Shown: positions 55,235 through 63,051 of the stretch, piece after piece
Numbering within the stretch: the stretch's first letter is position 1
How the letters are laid out: the number at the start of each line of letters is the position of its first letter
Assembly (NCBI GenBank): GCA_038534295.1
Contig: JBCAXA010000001.1
Span: forward strand, 1,302,001 to 1,366,000
Length of the DNA: 64,000 nt
Reading direction: 5' to 3'
DNA from: JBCAXA01 sp038534295
Lineage (GTDB): Bacteria; Pseudomonadota; Gammaproteobacteria; Steroidobacterales; Woeseiaceae
Notes under the pieces: generated by a model
What the model was told of the DNA's origin: nothing
Seen by the model: the letters and a program-made list of their open reading frames with translations, nothing else
The model's database searches: none
Program-made: the position numbers and the translations under genes

Positions 55235-56385
55235 AGGACCTCTACCTCGTGTTCAAGAACCTGACGCGCAAGAAAATGCGTCTGTTCCTGACGCTGTTCG
55301 CAACGTTTGTCGCCTTCACGATTTTCGGCACGCTCACGGCCTTCCAGAAGGCCTTCGACTCGGGTGTCGATCTCGCGGCGGACGACCGGCTGATCGTCGT
55401 CAACAAGATCAATTTCACGCAAGTGCTGCCAATTTCCTACGTCAATCGTATCGCGGCGATCGACGATGTCGAGGCACTGACCCACCTGAACTGGTTCGGT
55501 GGTTACTACCAGGACCCGCAGAACCAAATGGGCATGTTCGCCGTAGACGCGGAAAATTTTCTCGATGTCTACGCCGAGCTGCTGATCAGTGCGGACGAGC
55601 GCGAGTCCTGGATTGGGAACCGCCAGGGGCTGATCGCGGGCGAGTCGGTCGCCAAACGCTTCGGCTGGAAGAAAGGCGATCGTATTCCGGTCAACTCGAA
55701 TATCTTTTCGAAGCGCGACGGCAGCACGTCTTGGGATTTCGACGTCGTCGCGATCTACCAGGGCGAGGACGAGCAGACCGACACGAGCAGCGTCTACTTT
55801 CACTACGAGTACTTCAACGAGACGCAATCCTTCGGCGGTGACTTCATCGGTTTTGTCGGCCTGCGCACCAGCGACCCGAGCCGGAACGAGGCCGTGATCA
55901 GTGCGATCGACGACATGTTCGCGAACTCGCCAGCCGAAACCGAGACCGTGCCAGAGAAAGCCTTCAACAAGGCGTTCCTCGAACAGATCGGCAACCTGAG
56001 CCTGATTCTGACGTCTGTCGTGTTTGCCGCCTTTTTCGTCATTCTCGTCATCGTCGGCAACTCGATGATGCTGTCCATTCGTGAGCGCACGGCCGAGATT
56101 GGCGTCATGAAGACGCTCGGCTTCACGTCGACACGCATCTTTCGCATGGTGCTGTTCGAGTCGCTGTTGCTCGCGCTCCTGGGTGGCGCGCTCGGCTTAC
56201 TGGCGTCCGAGCTGCTCGTCACGCTCATCAACCAGGCACCGATTCAGCTGCCGACGCTCGTTATTGACGGCCGCGTCACCATCGAGGCCCTGCTGTTCAT
56301 GATCGGTCTCGGCTTCATCACCGGCATCGTCCCCGCGGTCAACGCACTGCGGCTAAACATCATTACTGCGCTGAGTCGCGGCTAG
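55231..56385 (+). CDS. ABC transporter permease, FtsX/MacB-like (first)
   Basis: 384 residues starting at GTG overlapping the ATPase stop. One N-terminal membrane helix (RLFLTLFATFVAFTIFGTL) is followed by a periplasmic domain of about 230 residues and three C-terminal helices with the FtsX motif RTAEIGVMKTLGFTSTRIF. It should pair with the next permease as a heterodimer. Confidence 0.94.
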   Translation: MKDLYLVFKNLTRKKMRLFLTLFATFVAFTIFGTLTAFQKAFDSGVDLAADDRLIVVNKINFTQVLPISYVNRIAAIDDVEALTHLNWFGGYYQDPQNQMGMFAVDAENFLDVYAELLISADERESWIGNRQGLIAGESVAKRFGWKKGDRIPVNSNIFSKRDGSTSWDFDVVAIYQGEDEQTDTSSVYFHYEYFNETQSFGGDFIGFVGLRTSDPSRNEAVISAIDDMFANSPAETETVPEKAFNKAFLEQIGNLSLILTSVVFAAFFVILVIVGNSMMLSIRERTAEIGVMKTLGFTSTRIFRMVLFESLLLALLGGALGLLASELLVTLINQAPIQLPTLVIDGRVTIEALLFMIGLGFITGIVPAVNALRLNIITALSRG

Positions 56386-56394
56386 GAGTCTGTC

Positions 56395-57585
56395 GTGCGT
56401 GGACTTTTCTCTCAGATCGCGACCGTCGTCAGCATGAACCTGCGCAGCCTGCCGCAGCGAACCTGGATGTCGCTGGCCGCCGTGTTTGCAGTTAGCGTCG
56501 TCGTCGCCGTGCTGCTCGCTTTCCTGGCCATGGCGCAGGGCTTCGAGAACACGCTGGCCGGCACCGGCAGCGACGGAGTTGCCATCGTGGCGCGGACCGG
56601 CTCGCAGTCAGAATTGAACAGCGTCCTATCGCGCGATGCCGTGAACAGCATCGCGACAGCGCCCGGGATTGCGCAGGATGCGAATGGCGATCCGATCTAT
56701 TCGGCGGAACTCTACGTCATCGTCGACGGCATCAAGCGCAGCAGCCAGACCGAAGCGAATATCCCGATGCGCGGCATTTCCATTGACGGCTTCGAGCTGC
56801 GCGAGCGGGTGGATGTCGTCGAGGGTCGCCTGTTCGAGCCCGGCCGCAACGAGATCGTCGTGGGCCAGGGCGTGCAGCGCGAATTCGACGGCTTCCAACT
56901 CGGCCGCGAGATTCGCTTCGGCAAGACGACCTGGGAGGTCGTCGGCGTGTTCTCGACCGGCGGGTCCGCCTTCGAGAGCGAACTCTGGGCCGACGCACCG
57001 ACGGTGCAGACGCAGTTCCAGCGCGGCTCGTCGTTCCAGACCATGCGCCTGCAACTCGACACGCCCGGGGATGTCGCGCCGATCCAGGAATTTATCGACA
57101 GTGACCCGCGGCTGAATCTCGACGTGCAGACCGAGGCCGACTACTTCGCGGCGCAGGGCAAGGCCCTAAGTGGTATCGCCATTTTCGGCTGGGCCATTAG
57201 CATCATCATGGGCCTCGGCGCACTGGCCGGCGCGTTGAATACGATGTACACGTCGGTCGCCTCGCGCGCGCGCGAGATCGCAACGTTGCGGGCAATCGGC
57301 TTCAGCAATACTTCCGCCTTCTTTGGCACACTGGCGGAATCGACGGTGCTGTCGATCGTAGGCGGTATCGTTGGCGCCGGCGTGGCCTTCCTGTTCTTCG
57401 ACGGCTTGAGCACGTCAACGCTGGGCGCAAGCTTCTCGCAGGTCGTTTTCACGTTCGAGCTGACGCCGGAACTGTTCCGCAACGGCATCGTACTGGCGCT
57501 CGCCATCGGCTTGGTTGGCGGGCTGTTCCCAGCCTGGCGTGCGGCACGCGTACCGGTTGTGACGGCGTTCTCGGCCGGAGAATAG
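56395..57585 (+). CDS. ABC transporter permease, FtsX/MacB-like (second)
   Basis: 396 residues with GTG start 9 bp after the first permease. It has the same topology: N-terminal helix, periplasmic domain and three helices with SRAREIATLRAIGFSNTSAF. An intrinsic terminator follows. The operon gives a complete adaptor, ATPase and two half-permeases. The outer-membrane partner is elsewhere, and the substrate (antibiotic, peptide or lipid) is unknown. Confidence 0.94.
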   Translation: MRGLFSQIATVVSMNLRSLPQRTWMSLAAVFAVSVVVAVLLAFLAMAQGFENTLAGTGSDGVAIVARTGSQSELNSVLSRDAVNSIATAPGIAQDANGDPIYSAELYVIVDGIKRSSQTEANIPMRGISIDGFELRERVDVVEGRLFEPGRNEIVVGQGVQREFDGFQLGREIRFGKTTWEVVGVFSTGGSAFESELWADAPTVQTQFQRGSSFQTMRLQLDTPGDVAPIQEFIDSDPRLNLDVQTEADYFAAQGKALSGIAIFGWAISIIMGLGALAGALNTMYTSVASRAREIATLRAIGFSNTSAFFGTLAESTVLSIVGGIVGAGVAFLFFDGLSTSTLGASFSQVVFTFELTPELFRNGIVLALAIGLVGGLFPAWRAARVPVVTAFSAGE

Positions 57586-57603
57586 TTCGGCTGGACAGGC
57601 AAA

Positions 57604-57627
57604 CGGGCCCGCTGGGCCCTATTTTGA
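57604..57627 (+). terminator. Terminator after MacAB-like operon
   Basis: GGGCCC-GCT-GGGCCC followed by TATTTTGATT, about 20 bp after the last permease stop. On the other strand the same hairpin follows the CCA-like end of the tRNA-like repeat. Confidence 0.6.
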
Positions 57628-57760
57628 TTGGCGCGCCCGGCAGGATTACCCAGAACAGCCTGTGGGCTGTTCTGGCACTACGTGCTTCGCGCCTGGCGGC
57701 GCTCGGTGAAGATTGCTGGCGCAATCTTTCGAACCTGCGACCCCTGCCTTCCGACGGCAG
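57628..57760 (-). repeat. tRNA-Arg-like element with T-loop insert, copy A
   Basis: On the minus strand, bases 57760-57729 match the 3' half of the anticodon arm, variable loop and 5' T stem of the intact tRNA-Arg at 61177, with changes in the anticodon loop. Bases 57648-57728 are an insert with three hairpins (GATTGC/GCAATC, GCGCC/GGCGC, CCAGAACAGCC/GGCTGTTCTGG). Bases 57647-57629 then give the 3' T stem, acceptor strand, G and CCA. The first 109 bp recur at 61007-61115 with two mismatches. The remaining bases to 58013 show no gene. Confidence 0.7.
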
Positions 57761-58013
57761 CCCGGAAAGGCGATGTTAATCGGCAATTGGAGGGAGGAGT
57801 GCTGAAAGGCTTGCGATGTCTAGGTTTCAACGCTAGGCACTCCTAGCCTTTGTGAAAACGCTTGACCTTTTTTCGCGATATTCGTCGGTCACCTGTCAAA
57901 TCTGGTCACCAATAGCTGTGCGGAATTGGCGCAGTAATGCAGCAAATTACACCCTTGCGAGTTCTCTAACCTTCCTGCGAATCGAGGTCTGAGACGACGA
58001 GCAGGGAGACTCA

Positions 58014-58307
58014 CTAAGACAGCTGACCACTAGAAGCTGCCTGCCAGATCGTCCACACACCGATAACGACGAACCCTACGCCTGCTGCGTAGCTGATCGC
58101 CCTGGGATCCAGATACCGCGAGAGAACTCCGCCTGCGGCGACCGCAATTGCAGATGCCAGAACTAGCGCAAATGATGCACCAAGAAAGACCGTGATCATA
58201 TTTTCGGGTGACTTCGCCGAGAATAGCAGCGTGGCAATTTGCGTCTTGTCTCCCAACTCAGCAAGGAAAATCACTCCGAAAACGGTCAGCCCAAGTTTGA
58301 GGTCCAT
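58014..58307 (-). CDS. Half-size GDT1/TMEM165 (UPF0016) family transporter
   Basis: 97 residues with three hydrophobic segments and the family motif ELGDKTQ in the first. Most family members are about 190 residues with two such repeats and exchange Mn2+ or Ca2+ for protons. Here only one repeat is present, so the protein must homodimerise or partner with another half. I found no second half nearby and no yybP-ykoY-type riboswitch that I could recognise upstream. Confidence 0.88.
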   Translation of the reverse strand: MDLKLGLTVFGVIFLAELGDKTQIATLLFSAKSPENMITVFLGASFALVLASAIAVAAGGVLSRYLDPRAISYAAGVGFVVIGVWTIWQAASSGQLS

Positions 58308-58540
58308 TTACACGTACTCCTGAGAGTTGTTTAGCCGTGAATGGTAAAGACGCCGCGAGTACGGCGGATCAGATGAGATCAGAAAAGTAAAACGTCAGTC
58401 TCTTCGGTGCCAGAATCACCGCACGCGCAGACGAATGCTCGCGGCAAATGTTCAGCACAATCGAAGGACTGCCTCCTAAAGGACGTTGATGCTCATCGTG
58501 CCGACCTCACTCAGTTTGGACCAGACCTTATGGGGCACGC

Positions 58541-58858
58541 TCACGTGGTCGCGAGTTGCGCCTTTTGCTCCTCGCCCTTGCGCGACCACCCGTACTCATG
58601 AATCGCATAGGCAACCGTCTGAACGATCGGTTCCACAAGTCCGATGCTCAGGGCGATCCAGACATCGCGAGTTAGAGCAAAGGCGACAACAATAGCGACG
58701 CAGAAATGCATGACTGCGTACGTCGCTGTCTTAGCGATATTTCGCCTTCTTGGGGTCAGGACACAAACCCAGCTTTTGTCGACAGCTTGTGCCGAATCCA
58801 GTTCGAATGGAGGAGTGCTCACTCCGTCGAGGGCTTTTCCTGAGTTTTCATTCCACAC
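58541..58858 (-). CDS. DUF2061 family membrane protein
   Basis: 105 residues from GTG, with AGGAG about 8 bp upstream. The C-terminal 60 residues hold two hydrophobic segments in the DUF2061 pattern (KTATYAVMHFCVAIVVAFAL, ALSIGLVEPIVQTVAYAIHE). About 40 N-terminal residues are extra. The function of the family is unknown. Confidence 0.82.
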   Translation of the reverse strand: MWNENSGKALDGVSTPPFELDSAQAVDKSWVCVLTPRRRNIAKTATYAVMHFCVAIVVAFALTRDVWIALSIGLVEPIVQTVAYAIHEYGWSRKGEEQKAQLATT

Positions 58859-58875
58859 AGCTTTAGCTCCTATAG

Positions 58876-60624
58876 TTAGTGAGCGAACGAGGTTGGAGAA
58901 CCAGGGGTACGAACACCGGGCGCTCCGAATACAGATACGGGGCTCCAGTCAGGAAGGTCCGGCAGGGGCGGCGGAGCTAGCGCACCGAACAGCCCTTTGG
59001 CATGTACAACCTTGCCGCCGGTAAACGTCAGGTCAGACTCAATATTTATGATGTCGTCCACAGGGATGGTGTAATAGTCGCGGTCGAGCACCGCAAGGTC
59101 GGCGAACTGACCAGCTTTGATCTGGCCTTTCTTACCAGTTTCTCTGCTAAACCAAGCGCCGGAAGCGGTCCAATGGCGGAGCGCATCGTCTCGGCTGAGT
59201 CGATTATCCTCCAGCCAGATAACATCGCCGCCGCGGCCTTTGCCGCTTACCGCCCAGTGAATCGCAAGCCACGGATTGTATGAACTGACGCGTGTCGCAT
59301 CCGTTCCGGCTGCCAGCGGAACACCGGACGCCATCATCTTTTTAACGGGCATTACGTCATTGAGCGCATTTTCACCATAGCGATCGCGATAATCGGAAGC
59401 TTGGAAAGCAATCCGGTTTTGATAGCTGATCCCACCCCCCAAACGAGCGATCCATTCCATGGTGGACTCGCTAATGGTTTCGCCGTGATCGAAGATCCAG
59501 TTGAGCTCCTCAAGACCTTTGTTGTGCCCCATTTCCTCTACCGCGGCCAGCAAGCGATGAGCGCTCTCCTCATAGGTGCAATGGAAGCGAATAGGCCAAC
59601 GATTCTCGAATAAGAACTCGAGCACGGGCTTGAGATCTCCTTCCATACGCTTCGGTAGCTCCGGACGGGGGTACGAGAAGTCCTCGAAGTCGTATGCTGA
59701 GGCGACGAGCATCTCGCCAGCACCGTTGCATTTCAGGTAATCGTCACCCTCATCGGGCTTGACGATATCGTTCCATCGTTTGAAGTCTTCTAGCTCGAAC
59801 AGCGGTCGCTGTGCGAACAGCTGGTACCCGATGCGTACTGTTTGCTCGCCTCGCCGGTTCAGCGTACTGATCACCCCGTAGTCGTCCGGGTAATTCAGAA
59901 AGCCGCCAGCGCAATCGAGTGCAGAGGTGAGACCGAGGGCATTCAGCGCGCGGAAGTAGTGTTTTGCTGACGTAATCTGCTGTTCGAGATCCAGCTTGGG
60001 GGCCAGATCGAGAAGTGCATACAGCGGCTGCGCGTTCGGTCGGGCAAGCGCGAGTCCGGTCGGGTTCCCATCGTCGTCACGTTCGAGGCGCCCGGATACG
60101 AAGGGCTCATAGAAGTGTTTATCGATGCCTAGCGCGCGCAGTGCCGCCTTGTTGAGCCAAGCTCGGTCATAGAGATGTAAGACATAGACAGGCACATCCG
60201 GCACTACTTTATTGATCTCGTCGATAGTCGGAAGCCGCCGCTCGGCGAATTGGTCAGCCGACCAGCCGCCGACTACGCGGATCCATTGACCCGCAGGCGT
60301 TCTCTCCGCTTGCGCTTTGAGCATCCGAAGGCCGTCGGCAAGCGACGGAACACTGTCCCAGCGGAGCTCCATAGCGAAGTTATTTCCCTGACGGATAATG
60401 TGAGTATGGCTATCGATCAGGCCTGGGATCACGCGCTGACCTTTGAGGTCAACGACTTGGGTATTCGGACCTTTCAGGCGCAGGATGTCTTGATCGCTGC
60501 CAACCTGCAGGATCAGTCCATCCTTTATGGCAACCGAGGTTGCGTCGGGCTGCTCGGGGTCCATCGTCGTGACGGACCCACCGAAGAGGATCGTGTCCGC
60601 GCTTGTGGAATCGGATGAGGCCAT
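58876..60624 (-). CDS. Amidohydrolase family 3 protein (YtcJ-like)
   Basis: 582 residues, cytoplasmic. Metal-site features of the superfamily are GLIDSHTHIIRQG (HxH), IRFHCTYE, WIFDHGETI and the C-terminal AAGTDATRVSSYNPW with the metal Asp. A small beta-sandwich at both ends (DTILFGGSVTTMD, GKVVHAKG) is typical of YtcJ-like enzymes. These hydrolyse amides or formylated compounds, and the substrate cannot be inferred. AGGAG precedes the ATG. Confidence 0.93.
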   Translation of the reverse strand: MASSDSTSADTILFGGSVTTMDPEQPDATSVAIKDGLILQVGSDQDILRLKGPNTQVVDLKGQRVIPGLIDSHTHIIRQGNNFAMELRWDSVPSLADGLRMLKAQAERTPAGQWIRVVGGWSADQFAERRLPTIDEINKVVPDVPVYVLHLYDRAWLNKAALRALGIDKHFYEPFVSGRLERDDDGNPTGLALARPNAQPLYALLDLAPKLDLEQQITSAKHYFRALNALGLTSALDCAGGFLNYPDDYGVISTLNRRGEQTVRIGYQLFAQRPLFELEDFKRWNDIVKPDEGDDYLKCNGAGEMLVASAYDFEDFSYPRPELPKRMEGDLKPVLEFLFENRWPIRFHCTYEESAHRLLAAVEEMGHNKGLEELNWIFDHGETISESTMEWIARLGGGISYQNRIAFQASDYRDRYGENALNDVMPVKKMMASGVPLAAGTDATRVSSYNPWLAIHWAVSGKGRGGDVIWLEDNRLSRDDALRHWTASGAWFSRETGKKGQIKAGQFADLAVLDRDYYTIPVDDIINIESDLTFTGGKVVHAKGLFGALAPPPLPDLPDWSPVSVFGAPGVRTPGSPTSFAH

Positions 60625-61006
60625 GGGGAAAAGCTCCTTGCAGACAATGCTCGTTCAATGTCGCTAAGCATGCCGCAGGGCTTTCGACTTCACGCCGGCC
60701 ATTTTAGTAGGACGTTAACTCGCCCTTTTGCTAGGTCATCCAATCAAATCCAGGACTCAACAATCCCCTGCTTTCGGAGGAAGGTGGTCGGATCTAGTCT
60801 GTAGTATGAGGATTGACTCAGATCGGCTCGGGCCGATCCTCGCCCCGTCCGGAATAAATCTGCTCAGCAATCGAACACGACGAAGCATCTATCGGGACGG
60901 GCGCCCTGCGGGCGTCCAAAACGCTGGCGCGTCTTGTCGAACGGAGGCTCTCATCCGCCGGCAGACTCTCCAAAACAAGAACGGCCCCTTCGGGATCGTT
61001 TGTGCT
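60625..61006. other. Non-coding stretch upstream of repeat copy B
   Basis: About 380 bp without a convincing gene. A hairpin-like GGCCCCTTCGGGATC near 60983-60997 lies just beyond the CCA-like end of copy B on the minus strand and is followed there by TTCTTGTTTT, as in a terminator. Confidence 0.45.
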
Positions 61007-61115
61007 TTGGCGCGCCCGGCAGGATTACCCAGAACAGCCTGTGGGCTGTTCTGGCACTGCGTGCTTCGCGCATGGCGGCGCTCGGTGAAGATTGCTGGCG
61101 CAATCTTTCGAACCT
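61007..61115 (-). repeat. tRNA-Arg-like element with T-loop insert, copy B
   Basis: Same 109 bp as 57628-57736 with two mismatches (G for A and A for C in the centre of the insert). It contains the CCA-like end, acceptor strand, partial T arm and the hairpin-rich insert but lacks the anticodon-arm segment present in copy A. It lies 61 bp from the intact tRNA-Arg in the same orientation. Confidence 0.85.
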
Positions 61116-61142
61116 CAGGTTCTCATCAAACTACCGAACTCG

Positions 61143-61179
61143 CCATTGGCAAGGGGTCCGCTGGACCCCTTGCCAATGG
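61143..61179 (-). terminator. Perfect 17-bp hairpin overlapping the tRNA-Arg CCA end
   Basis: CCATTGGCAAGGGGTCC and GGACCCCTTGCCAATGG pair perfectly around GCT. One arm includes the complement of the encoded CCA (61177-61179). It probably terminates or guides processing of the tRNA transcript. No strong T run follows. Confidence 0.6.
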
Positions 61180-61253
61180 CGCGCCCGGCAGGATTCGAAC
61201 CTGCGACCCCTGCCTTCGGAGGGCAGTACTCTATCCAGCTGAGCTACGGGCGC
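61177..61253 (-). tRNA. tRNA-Arg (anticodon CCG)
   Basis: 77 nt including encoded CCA. Acceptor GCGCCCG pairs with CGGGCGC. The D arm contains AGCTGGATAGAG, the anticodon arm is CTGCC-CTCCGAA-GGCAG (anticodon CCG, reading CGG), and the T arm is GCAGG-TTCGAAT-CCTGC. All invariant positions are present. An apparent plus-strand reading frame across this gene is spurious. Confidence 0.97.
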
Positions 61254-61384
61254 TTCGATGTGGGGTGGGCAGTATACCCGCTCGCGCGATTGACCGAACC
61301 GGCAATACGATCAACGCCTCGCCCAAAGGTCTCGGCGCGGCCGAATACGATCTGTCCGGTTATGGCAGTGGGGCTCTGACTAGG

Positions 61385-61858
61385 TCAGTCGGTGATATCG
61401 ACGACCTGGTTGCACTCATAAAAGTAGCCGTCCGGATCGAACACCGAGACGCCGATGAAATGCTTGGTACGGCCATCGTGGCCCTTCGTGGACCAAGGGC
61501 GTGGCGGGCAGTACACGTGCGTTCCGAGGTCGGTTGCCGCCTTGAAGATGGCTTCGGCATCGTCGGTCGCGACAACGAAGGTTGGATTCCCGTAGCTCAC
61601 CGACCGCGGGATCTCTTCGGGCGCTGGCAGCGGCGGATCGATCCACTGCAGCAGCCCGATCATGCCGATAACCGGGTCCTCGCACTTCAGAATGGCGAGC
61701 CTCGTCTTGTCGCCCTTTTTGCCGGCGGCCAAGCCTTCGCCGGACAGCTCGAAATCGGTCTCCATCCAGATCGACATGCCCAGCACCTGCTGGTACCAGT
61801 CGATGGAGCGCTGGATGTCGCGAACGATCAGTGTCGTGCGTTTTATGACGTTGCTCAT
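61385..61858 (-). CDS. VOC (glyoxalase/dioxygenase) family protein
   Basis: 157 residues. Two beta-alpha-beta-beta-beta halves are recognisable: TTLIVRDIQRSIDWYQQVLG at the start and NPTFVVATDDAEAIFKAATD to FIGVSVFDPDGYFYECNQV at the end, with Glu near the C-terminus as a likely metal ligand. ATG at 61858 has GGGAG upstream. It is divergent from another VOC gene. Substrate unknown. Confidence 0.9.
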   Translation of the reverse strand: MSNVIKRTTLIVRDIQRSIDWYQQVLGMSIWMETDFELSGEGLAAGKKGDKTRLAILKCEDPVIGMIGLLQWIDPPLPAPEEIPRSVSYGNPTFVVATDDAEAIFKAATDLGTHVYCPPRPWSTKGHDGRTKHFIGVSVFDPDGYFYECNQVVDITD

Positions 61859-61923
61859 AGGCTCCCGTTCGATCTTGCGACCCGCCGCCGATTGACTTCG
61901 AGACGCGCTTCCGGTAGCAATAT

Positions 61924-61941
61924 TGATATAACAATATATCA
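61924..61941. promoter_or_regulatory. AT-rich palindrome between divergent VOC genes
   Basis: TGATATA-ACAA-TATATCA is a perfect 7-bp inverted repeat in the 136-bp divergent region, suited to a dimeric repressor. No regulator gene is adjacent. Confidence 0.5.
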
Positions 61942-61994
61942 TTTAAAAGGCGGTCGAAGCAGCCTCACCCGACGACGGCCTCGATGGGGAGCCC

Positions 61995-63014
61995 ATGGTC
62001 CGGTTGGCGTTGCTTGCGGCATTGCTGGCACTTAGTCCAACGCAGTCTGCGCCGTTGGTGGATGCCGGCTATCAGGAAGCGGTGTTCAGCGTGTCATCGT
62101 TGCCGGCTTATTCGACGTTCTTCCGAGACGTGGCTGGGTGGGAGCAACTGGCTGCCGGGCCAGTGCCGCGCCAACAATTGGATGCCTGGCGACTGGCCAA
62201 GGACGTTTCGGCAAGATTTACCGTCTTCGGTAATCGAGGGACGAACCGCGGATTTGTTCGACTGATCGAATTTACTAACGTCGCGCAAAAACAGATCCGA
62301 TCGAACGCTCAATCGTGGGACACCGGCGGTTGGTTCGACGTTAATACTCGCGTCGCGAACATGAGCGCGAAATTTGCCGAACTGCAGGCCGACGGCTGGC
62401 AAGCGACGAGTGACCCGGTCCAGTTTCGGTTTGGGCCGTTTGTCGTGATTGAGTGGCTGGCCCGAGGGCCCGACGGCATCGTGCTTGCGATGATCGAGCG
62501 CGTGCAGCCGCCGCTCGAAGGTTATCCCGAGCTACGCGAATTGAGCCGGTTGTTCAACGCAACGCAGGTGGTCACCGATCTCGACGACGCGCAGCGCTTC
62601 TATATCGATACCCTGGGTTTCAAAACGTATCTCGAGCATCGCGGTGCCAGCCCGGAAGAAGGGCCGAATGTACTCGGTATTCCGCACAATCTTGCCGACG
62701 ACATCGAGCGTGATGTTGTTATCGTTCATCCGCACGGTATTAATGAGGGCTCAGTCGAACTGCTTGCGTTCAACGGTCTCACCGGAGCCGACTTTGCCGC
62801 CGATGCAGCACCTCCCAACCTCGGCATTCTCATGTTGCGATTTCCGGCCAGCGACATCGAGATATTGCACGCGCGTCTCGTCGAACACCGAGTGGAGGTT
62901 GTCTATCCACCGACCGACATCGACCTCGAGCCGTATGGCGACGTCCGCATGCTAGGTATTCGCGGCCCCGGTGGAGCTTGGTTGGAATTCTACGAGACGC
63001 GAGCGACGCGGTGA
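61995..63014 (+). CDS. Secreted two-domain VOC family protein
   Basis: 339 residues with a signal peptide (MVRLALLAALLALSPTQSAP) and GGGGAG upstream of the ATG. The first VOC domain covers about 25-170 and the second about 180-335 (ATQVVTDLDDAQRFYIDTLG, ILMLRFPASDIEILHARL, GPGGAWLEFYE). An exported VOC protein is unusual since most are cytoplasmic. Its role is unknown. An oxidoreductase gene follows 37 bp later. Confidence 0.9.
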   Translation: MVRLALLAALLALSPTQSAPLVDAGYQEAVFSVSSLPAYSTFFRDVAGWEQLAAGPVPRQQLDAWRLAKDVSARFTVFGNRGTNRGFVRLIEFTNVAQKQIRSNAQSWDTGGWFDVNTRVANMSAKFAELQADGWQATSDPVQFRFGPFVVIEWLARGPDGIVLAMIERVQPPLEGYPELRELSRLFNATQVVTDLDDAQRFYIDTLGFKTYLEHRGASPEEGPNVLGIPHNLADDIERDVVIVHPHGINEGSVELLAFNGLTGADFAADAAPPNLGILMLRFPASDIEILHARLVEHRVEVVYPPTDIDLEPYGDVRMLGIRGPGGAWLEFYETRATR

Positions 63015-63051
63015 CTGCCGGTCCGCGCTCAATCAACGCTCGGAGGTTGCC

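Noticed and set aside
58308..58430. Possible manganese riboswitch upstream of the GDT1-like gene
   Set aside because: The conserved core of yybP-ykoY elements could not be found; only ordinary hairpins are visible.
60728..62035. Long plus-strand open frame of 435 codons
   Set aside because: It crosses the tRNA-Arg gene, a terminator hairpin, a repeat and the antisense of a good VOC gene, and has no recognisable domain.
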